NCBI RefSeq assembly: GCF_030817195.1
Contig: NZ_JAUSYZ010000001.1
Coordinates: 372,001-436,000, forward strand
Direction: 5' to 3'
Source: Arthrobacter globiformis
Lineage (GTDB): Bacteria > Actinomycetota > Actinomycetes > Actinomycetales > Micrococcaceae
DNA: 64,000 nt
Shown: in pieces, positions 43,199 to 51,479 of the stretch
Layout: each line of letters starts with the position of its first letter
Position numbering within the stretch: position 1 is the stretch's first letter
The notes under the pieces: model-generated
Told to the model about the DNA's origin: nothing
The model's input: only the letters and a program-made list of their open reading frames with translations
The model's database searches: none
Translations under genes and position numbers: made by a program

Positions 43199-45139
43199 AT
43201 GACTATCGATACTGAGACCTCGACTGTTGTTGGGGTGGCGCATCCGTTGGATCCGTTGTCGCGGGAGGAGATTTCCCGTGCGGTGGCGGTCCTGAAGGAG
43301 GGGCCGGCGGCGGCGGAGTCGTTCCGTTTTATCAGCGTTGAGTTGCGTGAGCCGGCCAAGGAAGACCTGCGCAACGGTGTGCCGGTGGCGCGTGAGGCGG
43401 ACGCGGTCCTGGTGGACCGGGCGGCGGCGCGTTCGTTCGAGGCGGTCGTGAATCTTGATTCGGGCACCGTTGATCGGTGGACGCAGCTGGCTGCCAATGT
43501 CCAGCCGCCGTTCATGCTTGATGAGTTCGCCGAGTGTGAGGAGGCGTGCCGGAAGGATCCGAAGGTCATCGAGGCGCTGGCCAAGCGGGGCCTGACGGAC
43601 CTGGACCTGGTTTGCTTCGAGCCGTGGTCGGTGGGGTATTTCGGTGAGGACGCCGAGGGCCGGCGCCTGATGCGTGCCCTGGTCTTCGTCCGGGACGAAC
43701 CCGACGACAGCCCGTACGCGCACCCGATCGAGAACTTCATCGTGTTCTATGACCTGTCCTCCGGTGAGGTCGTCAGGCTCGAGGATGACCAGGCGATCCC
43801 GGTCCCGGCCGCGCGGGGCAACTACCTGCCCAAGTACGTCGGCCCGGCCCGCACGGATTTGAAGCCGATTGAGATCACCCAGCCCGAAGGCGCGTCCTTC
43901 CAGGTCACCGGCAACCATGTGCGGTGGGCCGACTGGTCCTTCCGGGTCGGGTTCACCCCGCGGGAGGGCCTGGTCCTGCACCAGCTGAAGTTCCGTGACC
44001 AGGGCGTGGAGCGCCCGGTGATCAACCGTGCCTCGCTCTCTGAAATGGTCGTCCCGTACGGTGACACCGCCCCGGTGCAGGCGAAGAAGAACGCGTTCGA
44101 TTCCGGTGAGTACAACATCGGCAACATGGCCAACTCCCTGACCCTGGGCTGTGACTGCCTGGGCGAGATCCAGTACTTCGACGGCCACAGCGTGGACAGC
44201 CACGGCAACCCGTGGACGATCGAGAACGCGATCTGCATGCACGAGGAAGACGACTCGATCCTGTGGAAGCACTTCGACTTCCGTGAGGGCACCGCCGAGA
44301 CCCGCCGCAGCCGCAAGCTCGTGATCTCCTTCATCGCCACGGTCGCGAACTACGAGTACGCGTTCTACTGGCACCTCTACCTCGATGGCAGCATCGAGTT
44401 CCTGGTCAAGGCCACCGGCATCCTCTCCACCGCCGGCCAGCAGCCCGGGGAGAAGAGCCCGTACGGCCAGTCCCTGAACAACGACGGGCTCTACGCCCCC
44501 ATCCACCAGCACATGTTCAACGTCCGGATGGACTTCGAACTCGACGGCCCGAACAACGCCGTCTACGAGGTCGACATGGAATACCCGGAACACAACCCCA
44601 CCCACACCGCGTTCAAGGCAGTGGACCGGCTCCTGGAAACCGAACAGGCCGCGATCCGCAAGACCGACGGCGCCAAGCACCGGTTCTGGAAGATCGCCAA
44701 CCACGAGAAGAAGAACATCGTGGACGAACCCGTCGCCTACCGGCTGATCCCCACCAACGGCATCCAGCTCGCCGCCGGCGACGAGTCCTACGTCTCCAAA
44801 CGCGCCCAGTTCGCCCGGAACAACCTCTGGGTCACCGCCTACGACCGGACCGAACGCTTCGCCGCCGGCGAGTACCCCAACCAGTCCACCGGCGCCGAGG
44901 ACGGCCTGCACATCTGGACCCAGAAAGACCGGAACATCGTCGATCAGGACCTCGTGGTCTGGTACACCTTCGGCATGCACCACGTCGTCCGCCTCGAAGA
45001 CTGGCCCGTGATGCCCCGCCAGAACATCGGCTTCATGCTCGAACCCCACGGCTTCTTCAACCAAAACCCCACCCTGAACCTCCCCACCGAAACCCGCACC
45101 ACCAACAGCGGCCACTGCAGCACCGGAAACGGACACTAA
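43199..45139 (+). CDS. Copper-containing primary amine oxidase (methylamine oxidase type), copy 3
   Basis: A 646-residue copper/topaquinone amine oxidase, almost identical to copies 1 and 2. Active-site residues are as in copy 1 (Asp301, Tyr385, His436, His438). It ends STGNGH like copy 1 and shares with copy 1 silent changes not found in copy 2 (for example TTT for TTC-type changes near codon 138 and GGC for GGG near codon 413), so copies 1 and 3 are the closest pair. Both are followed by a DUF5134 gene. Likely substrate methylamine. Confidence 0.95.
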   Translation: MTIDTETSTVVGVAHPLDPLSREEISRAVAVLKEGPAAAESFRFISVELREPAKEDLRNGVPVAREADAVLVDRAAARSFEAVVNLDSGTVDRWTQLAANVQPPFMLDEFAECEEACRKDPKVIEALAKRGLTDLDLVCFEPWSVGYFGEDAEGRRLMRALVFVRDEPDDSPYAHPIENFIVFYDLSSGEVVRLEDDQAIPVPAARGNYLPKYVGPARTDLKPIEITQPEGASFQVTGNHVRWADWSFRVGFTPREGLVLHQLKFRDQGVERPVINRASLSEMVVPYGDTAPVQAKKNAFDSGEYNIGNMANSLTLGCDCLGEIQYFDGHSVDSHGNPWTIENAICMHEEDDSILWKHFDFREGTAETRRSRKLVISFIATVANYEYAFYWHLYLDGSIEFLVKATGILSTAGQQPGEKSPYGQSLNNDGLYAPIHQHMFNVRMDFELDGPNNAVYEVDMEYPEHNPTHTAFKAVDRLLETEQAAIRKTDGAKHRFWKIANHEKKNIVDEPVAYRLIPTNGIQLAAGDESYVSKRAQFARNNLWVTAYDRTERFAAGEYPNQSTGAEDGLHIWTQKDRNIVDQDLVVWYTFGMHHVVRLEDWPVMPRQNIGFMLEPHGFFNQNPTLNLPTETRTTNSGHCSTGNGH

Positions 45140-45221
45140 ACAGCCAGGCCACTAAAGAGGCTGGGTTCTAACAAGCAGAACCGGACAAGAACCAAAGAGC
45201 TGGACTCCAATCAGCCCTGAA

Positions 45222-45268
45222 CAGGTGGTCCCCGGCGCCGCCCCCACGGCAGCACCGGGGATCACCTG
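45222..45268 (+). terminator. Hairpin terminator after amine oxidase copy 3
   Basis: A 14-bp stem, CAGGTGGTCCCCGG (45222-45235) with 45255-45268, one G:U pair, about 80 bases after the stop. A weaker hairpin with the same GGTCCCCG core follows at about 45302-45345. Confidence 0.7.
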
Positions 45269-45402
45269 TATCCAAACCCCAGACATCCCAGCCCCAAAAC
45301 CTCGGTCCCCGATGCTGTCAGCACACCCGCGTCAGGGACCGAACCCATCTCCGGCCCAAACCGGCAATGCCCTTTTCCTGACCCGGCCCCAGTAGTGAAA
45401 GC

Positions 45403-46113
45403 GTGATCCGCGTGTTCAACATCCCCGCACTTACCTGGACCCTCACCGCCGTCCTGCTCGCCGGCGGAAGCTACCACCTCTGGCAGGCCGCACGGTCACA
45501 CCACCTCACCGACCGGGTCAACAACACCCTCCACGCCCTCATGAACGCCCTGATGGCCGCCATGCTCTGGAACCTCGCACCCTCCACCACGCTCGCCCAG
45601 ATCGGCCTCCTCGCCGCCGCGGCCCTGTGGTTCATCATCCAGGCCGTCGCCCGGCCCGAATTCAAACTCCTCTGCGCCGGCACCCAAGGCCGCCTCAAAT
45701 GCGCCTACCACGCCCTCACCATGGCCGCCGCAGCCCTCATGATCGCCATGATGACCCACCCCACCACCAGCCCCGCACCGGCCAATGGAAGCCAAGCGGA
45801 CGGAATGCCCGACGGAATGTCGATGACCATGCCGCACTCGCACCACGCGATGACAGCGGCACCCCACAACACGGCACCGGACACGGCAACAGCGGCCGCG
45901 GCAGCATACGGCCACGCCGCCCCGGCAATCCTGCTCACAGTCTTCTTTGCCGCCGCAGCAGCGACCTTCCTCACCCTCCTCCTGCGCCGCCGGGCCATGA
46001 CAAACTCAGCCCACCACCAGGCCGCCACCAAACACTCCACGCGCACCGAACACGCCCTCGAAGCCCTCGGCGCCACCACCATGGCCCTCATGTTCGCCAC
46101 CATGACCGCCTAA
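45403..46113 (+). CDS. DUF5134 membrane protein with His/Met-rich loop (copy 2)
   Basis: A 236-residue paralog of the protein at 20491-21159, starting at GTG 45403. Residues 1 to about 125 and the last about 23 are nearly identical to copy 1, but the loop and following helix between them are different and longer. This loop is richer in Met and His (DGMPDGMSMTMPHSHHAMT), a pattern seen in copper-handling proteins. It follows copper amine oxidase copy 3. Function by family is unknown; copper delivery to the oxidase is a testable guess. Confidence 0.75.
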   Translation: MIRVFNIPALTWTLTAVLLAGGSYHLWQAARSHHLTDRVNNTLHALMNALMAAMLWNLAPSTTLAQIGLLAAAALWFIIQAVARPEFKLLCAGTQGRLKCAYHALTMAAAALMIAMMTHPTTSPAPANGSQADGMPDGMSMTMPHSHHAMTAAPHNTAPDTATAAAAAYGHAAPAILLTVFFAAAAATFLTLLLRRRAMTNSAHHQAATKHSTRTEHALEALGATTMALMFATMTA

Positions 46114-46176
46114 CCAGCATGACCGCCTAACCCCCACACCTACCCAAAAGAGTCGTTTGACAGGAAGAGTTCCACC

Positions 46177-46510
46177 ATGCTCATCGGACTGATCGCCCTC
46201 GGAAAAAATGGGGTTCAGCATGTGCGAACGGCTGCGCAACGGTCGGTGGAAGCACCGGCTACGACCGCAATCAGGACGTCACCGATGTGGCCTCGGTGGA
46301 CGAGTTCCTCGCAAAAGTGCCGGCGCCGGCCAGTACACCAAATCGTGCATAACGGCATCGAATATGGCCTGATGCAGGCCTACGCGAAGGGCTACCAGCT
46401 GCTCACTGTTCGCCCGCTTCGCATCGCGTGAGCACAGCTCCCCGGCGATGAAGATGATGTCCGCCCTTCGCCACCAGTTCGGCGGCCACGCGACCCATCC
46501 CGCCGGGTAG
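46177..46510 (+). pseudogene. Decayed 6-phosphogluconate dehydrogenase (gnd) relic
   Basis: Three blocks of an NAD(P)-binding 6-phosphogluconate dehydrogenase can be read in changing frames. Block 1, from ATG 46177 with its AGGAAGAG site, reads MLIGLIALGK, then MGFSMCERLRNG and STGYDRNQDVTDVASVDEF. Block 2, at about 46320-46404, reads HNGIEYGLMQAYAKGYQLL, the substrate-binding motif. Block 3, ending at TAG 46510, reads FARFASREHSS and MMSALRHQFGGHA, the C terminus. Roughly 100 residues are missing between blocks 1 and 2 and about 70 between 2 and 3, with single-base shifts at about 46203-46208, 46243 and 46335. A normal gene is about 900 bases. It cannot encode an active enzyme. Confidence 0.85.
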
Positions 46511-46576
46511 CGTCCGCCGTGTACCGTCTGCCGTTATCCACAGCAGGACCGGATGAACGACGACGGCGCCACGCGC

Positions 46577-46612
46577 TGAGGTGCCCGGCGTCCTGGACGG
46601 AGCCGGGCACCT
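46577..46612 (-). terminator. Hairpin after the LuxR-type regulator
   Basis: A perfect 12-bp stem, GAGGTGCCCGGC (46577-46588) with 46601-46612, 30 bases beyond the minus-strand regulator stop. Confidence 0.65.
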
Positions 46613-46641
46613 CAGCCGGTTGCTGCCAGGTTCCTGCACCG

Positions 46642-47949
46642 TCACCGCAGTCCGTGGTTGTGCGCCAGGGCGATGGCCTCGGTGCGGGAACCGACGTCGA
46701 GCTTCTTGAACAGGTTCCGCACATGGAACTTGACCGTATTCTCGCTGATGCCCATCGCTGAGGCGATGGTGCGGTTGCGGTTTCCGGCGGCGAGGTGCTG
46801 GAGCACTTCGAGTTCCCGGGCGGCAAGGTTCCATCCGGCGACATCCCCGGCGGGACGTGTCGGCAGGTCCAACGGGAGCGAGACGAAGACGTCCGCACCC
46901 CAGCCCGGCATGACGTCCATCCGCAACTGGCCGGTGAGCGCCTGGACCCGGCGGTCCAGGCGGCTGATACTCGGCGCGTCGGCGGCAAGTGCACCGCGGC
47001 CGTCGTCGCGCACATTGATCAGCAGGTTTTCGCCGTCGCAGTCCCACTGCGTCCGGATTCTGCTGACCTCAGGTTGTTCCATCATGGCCAGCACAAGTCC
47101 GCGGACGACTGCCCTTGCCGCGTGGGCAACTTCGCCGGGAAGGGCCCGTCCATTCAGCGGCGGTTCGATGAACTCGGCCTCAATGCCGCTGTAGCCCGTG
47201 AGCGGTCGCAGGTCCTCCCGCAGGCGTTCGAAGGCTTTGGCGACCGGCTCTTCCACCAGGTCCGTCGTGCGGTCGCTGAGGGTGCGGAGCTTTACCAGGG
47301 CCTTGGCGGTGAGGTCAGTGACGGTTGTGCGGGCTACTGCATTGTCCAACTGGGGCGAGCGCAGGGCTGCCAGGAGGGTCTCTAGGGTGGTGGAGTGCAG
47401 GTCGGTCAGTTCCGCCGTCACACGGATGCGTTCAGCCGAGGCCGCCCGGGATTCCAGCAGGTACGACGGCGGCGCATCGGCCACTTTCTCCTGGATCCGC
47501 TTGGCAGCAAGGTTCCAGAGATACCTCACCAGGTCCAGCTCGGCGTTATGGCGTGAATCGGCGGGCTGGGGATCGGTGATGACGAGGAGGGCCTGGCTGG
47601 AGGCGTGTTTCAGGGCCAGGGCGGCCCGGGGCCGGCCGGCAAGCTCGGCCTCCCCGAACCAGGGGGTCTCATCCGAAAGGGTGGCCCGAAGCGTGTCAAG
47701 CTCGGCGATGGAAACCCGGGAGATGATTTCTTCCGCGCCCGCCTTCTTCTGCGGCCGCCCCGTGCAGTCTTCGGTGAAGATCACCAGTGCGCTGCTGCCA
47801 AGGTAGGGAAGCAGCGCATCACGTAGCCGCTCCGCTATCTGGGTCAGGGGGGCATCGGCGACTGCTGCCACGGAATGCAGCAGCGGCCACGGCAGGTCTG
47901 AAACGGGCATGGTGGACGCCTTGGTGGGCTGGTCAGTGGCTGCGCTCAT
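46642..47949 (-). CDS. LuxR-type regulator with GAF-like and degenerate kinase modules
   Basis: A 435-residue regulator. The N-terminal ~160 residues look like a GAF-type sensor. Residues about 165-215 resemble the dimerisation helix of NarX/LiaS-type kinases, but the conserved HD after the basic run is lost (ERIRVTAELTDLHSTTLETLL). An ATPase-like region with VRDDGRGAL follows, and the C terminus is a LuxR helix-turn-helix (LAARELEVLQHLAAGNRNRTIASAMGISENTVKFHVRNLFKKL). No receiver domain is seen. It is divergent from tkt with about 155 bases between, so it is the best candidate activator of the RuMP genes. Confidence 0.82.
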   Translation of the reverse strand: MSAATDQPTKASTMPVSDLPWPLLHSVAAVADAPLTQIAERLRDALLPYLGSSALVIFTEDCTGRPQKKAGAEEIISRVSIAELDTLRATLSDETPWFGEAELAGRPRAALALKHASSQALLVITDPQPADSRHNAELDLVRYLWNLAAKRIQEKVADAPPSYLLESRAASAERIRVTAELTDLHSTTLETLLAALRSPQLDNAVARTTVTDLTAKALVKLRTLSDRTTDLVEEPVAKAFERLREDLRPLTGYSGIEAEFIEPPLNGRALPGEVAHAARAVVRGLVLAMMEQPEVSRIRTQWDCDGENLLINVRDDGRGALAADAPSISRLDRRVQALTGQLRMDVMPGWGADVFVSLPLDLPTRPAGDVAGWNLAARELEVLQHLAAGNRNRTIASAMGISENTVKFHVRNLFKKLDVGSRTEAIALAHNHGLR

Positions 47950-47980
47950 TCGAACAGTTTACGGCCGCCCAGTCCGAAAG

Positions 47981-48127
47981 TGTAGGAAAAACCGTCAGAA
48001 AACAGTGTTACCCCTACCCATTTGTTTCGGGAGTATGGGTGTCAACCGGAAATGCATCCGTTCGGCCGCTGCAGGCCGACGAACCGAATCAAAGGGGATT
48101 AATTGTGAATCCGACAGCAACCGCGAC
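47981..48127 (+). promoter_or_regulatory. RuMP leader, copy B (upstream of and into tkt)
   Basis: This matches the leader of hxlB at 30461-30604. The 29-base block 47987-48015 is identical, including AACAGTGTT at 48001-48009, the following 85 bases are similar, and the first 24 coding bases from GTG 48105 are identical. A GAACAGTTT (47952-47960), one base off the amine operator, lies just upstream. Confidence 0.6.
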
Positions 48128-50255
48128 GCTTATCGCAGACAGCACCACAGCACTCGACTGGACGCCCGAGGACCAGCGGGCAGTGGACACACTCCGGGTT
48201 TTGGCCGCCGACGCCGTGGAGAAGGTCGGCAACGGCCACCCCGGCACCGCGATGAGCCTGGCTCCGGCCGCTTACCTGCTGTTCCAGAAGCTGATGCGGC
48301 ACGACCCGCGCGACCCGGAATGGATCGGCCGTGACCGGTTCATCCTGTCACCGGGGCACTCCTCCCTGACGCTGTACAGCCAGCTGTTCTTCTCCGGCTA
48401 CGGCCTGGAACTGAAGGACCTTCAGGCGCTGCGCACGTGGGGCGCGCTGACCCCCGGCCACCCGGAATACAAGCACACCCCGGGCGTGGAAATCACCACC
48501 GGCCCGCTGGGCCAGGGCCTGGCCTCCTCCGTGGGCTTTGCCTACTCCCAGCGCCGCCTGCGCGGCCTGTTCGACGCCGATGCTCCCGCCGGCGAGAGCC
48601 CGTTCGACCATACCATCTGGGTCATCGCTTCCGACGGCGACATCCAGGAAGGCGTGACCTCTGAGGCTTCGTCCCTGGCCGGCCACCAGGAGCTGGGCAA
48701 CCTCGTGGTCATCTACGACGAGAACCACATCTCCATCGAAGATGACACCGACATCGCCTTCACCGAGGACGTCCTCAAGCGCTACGAAGCCTACGGCTGG
48801 CACACCCAGCGCGTGGACTGGACCGAGACCGGCGAATACGTCGAAGACGTCCAGGAGCTCTACTCCGCGCTCCTGGCTGCCAAGGCTGAGACCTCCAAGC
48901 CGTCCATCATTTCGCTGCGCACCATCATCGGCTACCCGGCCCCGAAGAAGCAGAACACCGGCAAGATCCACGGTTCAGCCCTCGGCGCCGACGAAGTCGC
49001 AGCCCTGAAGGAAGTGCTGGGCTTCGACCCCGCCAAGTCCTTCGAGGTTGACGAGGACGTGCTGGCCCACGCCCGCCAGGTCGTGGACCGCGGCGCGGCC
49101 GCCCGCAAGGAATGGGAAGAGTCCTTCGCCGCCTGGCAGTCCGCCAATCCGGAAGCCGCTGCCCTGCTGGAGCGCGTCGAGGCCCGCCGGCTCCCCGCCG
49201 AACTCGAGGCCGCCCTGCCGGTCTTCGAAGCAGGCAAGGACGTCTCCACCCGCGCCGCGTCCGGTAAGGTCCTGAACGCCATCGGCCCGGTCATGCCGGA
49301 ACTCTGGGGCGGCTCGGCCGACCTCGCAGAATCCAACAACACCACGATCGAAGGCTCACCGTCGTTCATCCCGGCTTCCCGCTCCACGGAAGCGTGGAAG
49401 GGCAACCCCTACGGCCGCGTCCTGCACTTCGGCATCCGCGAGCACGCCGCTGCCTCGATCGTGAACGGCATCTCCCTGCACGGCAAGACCCGCGCGTTCT
49501 CCGGTACGTTCCTGATCTTCAGCGACTACCAGAAGCCGGCCATCCGCCTCGGCGCCCTGATGGGCGTCCCGTCCATCTATGTGTGGTCGCACGACTCGAT
49601 CGGCCTCGGCGAGGACGGCCCCACCCACCAGCCGGTGGAACAGCTCGCCACCCTCCGTGCGATCGTCGGCCTGGACGTCGTCCGCCCGGCCGACGCCAAC
49701 GAGGTTGGCATCGCGTGGAAGACCATCCTGGAGAACCACGAGAACCCGGCCGGCATCGTCCTGACCCGCCAGAACATCCCCACCTACGAGCGTGGCGAAG
49801 GCGCAGCTGAGGGCGACACCTTCGCTTCCGCGGCTGGTGTGGCCAAGGGCGGCTACGTGCTGGCCGAGGCATCCAAGGACGGCAAGACCGTGGACGCGCA
49901 GGTCATCCTGATCGCCACCGGCTCGGAAGTCCAGCTGGCCGTCCAGGCCCGCGAAGCCCTCCAGGCCGAAGGCATCGCCGCCCGCGTGGTGTCCATGCCA
50001 TGTGTCGAGTGGTTCAACAAGCAGGACGCCGCCTACCGCGAGGCTGTCCTGCCCGCTGCGGTCAAGGCCCGCGTTTCCGTTGAAGCAGGTCTTGCCCTGG
50101 GCTGGAAGGAATTTGTCGGCGACGCCGGCCGCTCCGTCAGCCTCGAGCACTACGGCGCATCCGCCGACTACAAGCGCCTGTTCCAGGAATTCGGCATCAC
50201 CGCGGAAGCAGTCGCTGCCGCCGCCAAGGACTCCCTCGCCGCCGCGGGCAACTAA
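48105..50255 (+). CDS. tkt: Transketolase
   Basis: A 716-residue thiamine-diphosphate enzyme moving two-carbon units, here for regenerating ribulose 5-phosphate in the RuMP cycle. GTG 48105 gives MNPTATAT, the same N terminus as HxlB; the longer in-frame ORF overlaps the divergent regulator. Motifs: GNGHPGTAMSLAPAAY, the ThDP-binding ASDGDIQEGV with later IYDENHISIEDD, and EDGPTHQPVEQLA. It opens the tkt-tal-rpe-rpiB-fba-rpiB operon. As other transketolase genes usually exist elsewhere, this is probably a pathway-dedicated isoenzyme. Confidence 0.95.
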   Translation: MNPTATATLIADSTTALDWTPEDQRAVDTLRVLAADAVEKVGNGHPGTAMSLAPAAYLLFQKLMRHDPRDPEWIGRDRFILSPGHSSLTLYSQLFFSGYGLELKDLQALRTWGALTPGHPEYKHTPGVEITTGPLGQGLASSVGFAYSQRRLRGLFDADAPAGESPFDHTIWVIASDGDIQEGVTSEASSLAGHQELGNLVVIYDENHISIEDDTDIAFTEDVLKRYEAYGWHTQRVDWTETGEYVEDVQELYSALLAAKAETSKPSIISLRTIIGYPAPKKQNTGKIHGSALGADEVAALKEVLGFDPAKSFEVDEDVLAHARQVVDRGAAARKEWEESFAAWQSANPEAAALLERVEARRLPAELEAALPVFEAGKDVSTRAASGKVLNAIGPVMPELWGGSADLAESNNTTIEGSPSFIPASRSTEAWKGNPYGRVLHFGIREHAAASIVNGISLHGKTRAFSGTFLIFSDYQKPAIRLGALMGVPSIYVWSHDSIGLGEDGPTHQPVEQLATLRAIVGLDVVRPADANEVGIAWKTILENHENPAGIVLTRQNIPTYERGEGAAEGDTFASAAGVAKGGYVLAEASKDGKTVDAQVILIATGSEVQLAVQAREALQAEGIAARVVSMPCVEWFNKQDAAYREAVLPAAVKARVSVEAGLALGWKEFVGDAGRSVSLEHYGASADYKRLFQEFGITAEAVAAAAKDSLAAAGN

Positions 50256-50276
50256 TTCCCACCCGCGCTGCGGCCG

Positions 50277-50313
50277 GTGCCGCGGGACGGCCCCCACGGG
50301 CGTCCCGCGGCAC
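50277..50313 (+). terminator. Hairpin between tkt and tal
   Basis: A 13-bp stem, GTGCCGCGGGACG (50277-50289) with 50301-50313, and an 11-base loop, 21 bases after tkt. With no T-tract and tal close behind, it may be an attenuator or mRNA-stabilising structure rather than a full stop. Confidence 0.6.
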
Positions 50314-50352
50314 TGCCAACTGTCATCATTTTCGAAGGAAGAAGCAGAAGCC

Positions 50353-51474
50353 ATGACCAACGCAACACCCACCGCACAGCTTTCCGACGCCGGTTTGTCC
50401 ATCTGGCTGGACGACCTCTCCCGTGAGCGGCTCGACAGCGGCAGCCTGCAGAAGCTCATCGACCAAAAGAACGTCGTCGGCGTAACCACCAACCCGTCCA
50501 TCTTCCAGGCCGCGATCACCTCCGGCACGGACTACGATGCAAAGATCGCCGAACTCGCCGCGCAGGGCGCCGGCGTCGAGGAGACGATTTTCGAGATCAC
50601 GACGGCGGACGTCGCCGACGCCTGCGACCTCTTCGCCCCGATCGCCGCCGCCACCAACGGTGTCGACGGCCGTGTCTCCATTGAAGTCGACCCCCGCCTC
50701 GCCTGGGACACCGCCGGCACGATCGCCGAAGCCAAGAACCTCTACAAAAAGGTCGACAAGGACAACGTCCTGATCAAGATCCCGGCCACGATTGAAGGCC
50801 TGGAAGCCATTACTGCCGTGCTGGCCGAGGGCATCAGCGTCAACGTGACCCTGATCTTCTCACTCGAGCGGTACCGCGCAGTCATCAACGCCTTCCAGGC
50901 CGGCCTGAAGCAGGCCATGGACAACGGCCACGACCTCTCCAACATCCACTCCGTCGCGTCATTCTTCGTTTCGCGCGTGGACACCGAAATCGACAAGCGC
51001 CTGGACGCCATCGGCACCGACGCGGCCAAGGCCCTCAAGGGCAAGGCCGGCGTTGCCAACGCCCGCCTGGCCTACCAGGTGTACGAGGAGCTCTTCTCCA
51101 CCGAACGCTGGGCGGTGCTCGCCGAGGCCGGCGCGCGCCCGCAGCGCCCGCTGTGGGCTTCCACCGGCGTGAAGGACCCGGCCTACCCGGACACCCTTTA
51201 CGTCACCGAACTGGTTGCCGCCGGCATCGTGAACACCATGCCGGAGAAGACCCTGGACGCCACGTTCGACCACGGCGTGGTCACGGGCGACACCATCACC
51301 GGCACTTACCGGGAAGCGAACACCGTCCTCAACGCCCTCGAGAACCTCGGCATCTCCTACAACAACGTCGTCGCCCTCCTGGAATCCGAAGGCCTGGACA
51401 AGTTTGTTGCCAGCTGGAAGGAACTGCTGGCCGACGTCAACGGCGCCCTCTCTACCGCACGGAAGGCCTCCTAG
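50353..51474 (+). CDS. tal: Transaldolase
   Basis: A 373-residue transaldolase of the long actinobacterial type (TalB-like TIM barrel). ATG 50353 has GAAGGAAG upstream. Motifs: GVTTNPSIFQAA near residue 44, the Schiff-base Lys in DNVLIKIPATIEGLEAI, and ARPQRPLWASTGVKDP. It interconverts sedoheptulose 7-phosphate plus glyceraldehyde 3-phosphate with erythrose 4-phosphate plus fructose 6-phosphate. Its stop precedes rpe by five bases. Confidence 0.95.
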   Translation: MTNATPTAQLSDAGLSIWLDDLSRERLDSGSLQKLIDQKNVVGVTTNPSIFQAAITSGTDYDAKIAELAAQGAGVEETIFEITTADVADACDLFAPIAAATNGVDGRVSIEVDPRLAWDTAGTIAEAKNLYKKVDKDNVLIKIPATIEGLEAITAVLAEGISVNVTLIFSLERYRAVINAFQAGLKQAMDNGHDLSNIHSVASFFVSRVDTEIDKRLDAIGTDAAKALKGKAGVANARLAYQVYEELFSTERWAVLAEAGARPQRPLWASTGVKDPAYPDTLYVTELVAAGIVNTMPEKTLDATFDHGVVTGDTITGTYREANTVLNALENLGISYNNVVALLESEGLDKFVASWKELLADVNGALSTARKAS

Positions 51475-51479
51475 ACATC

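Noticed and set aside
20491..46113. Insertion sequence or composite transposon behind the amine oxidase duplications
   Set aside because: No transposase, terminal inverted repeats or target duplications were found at the joints; homologous recombination explains the pattern without them.
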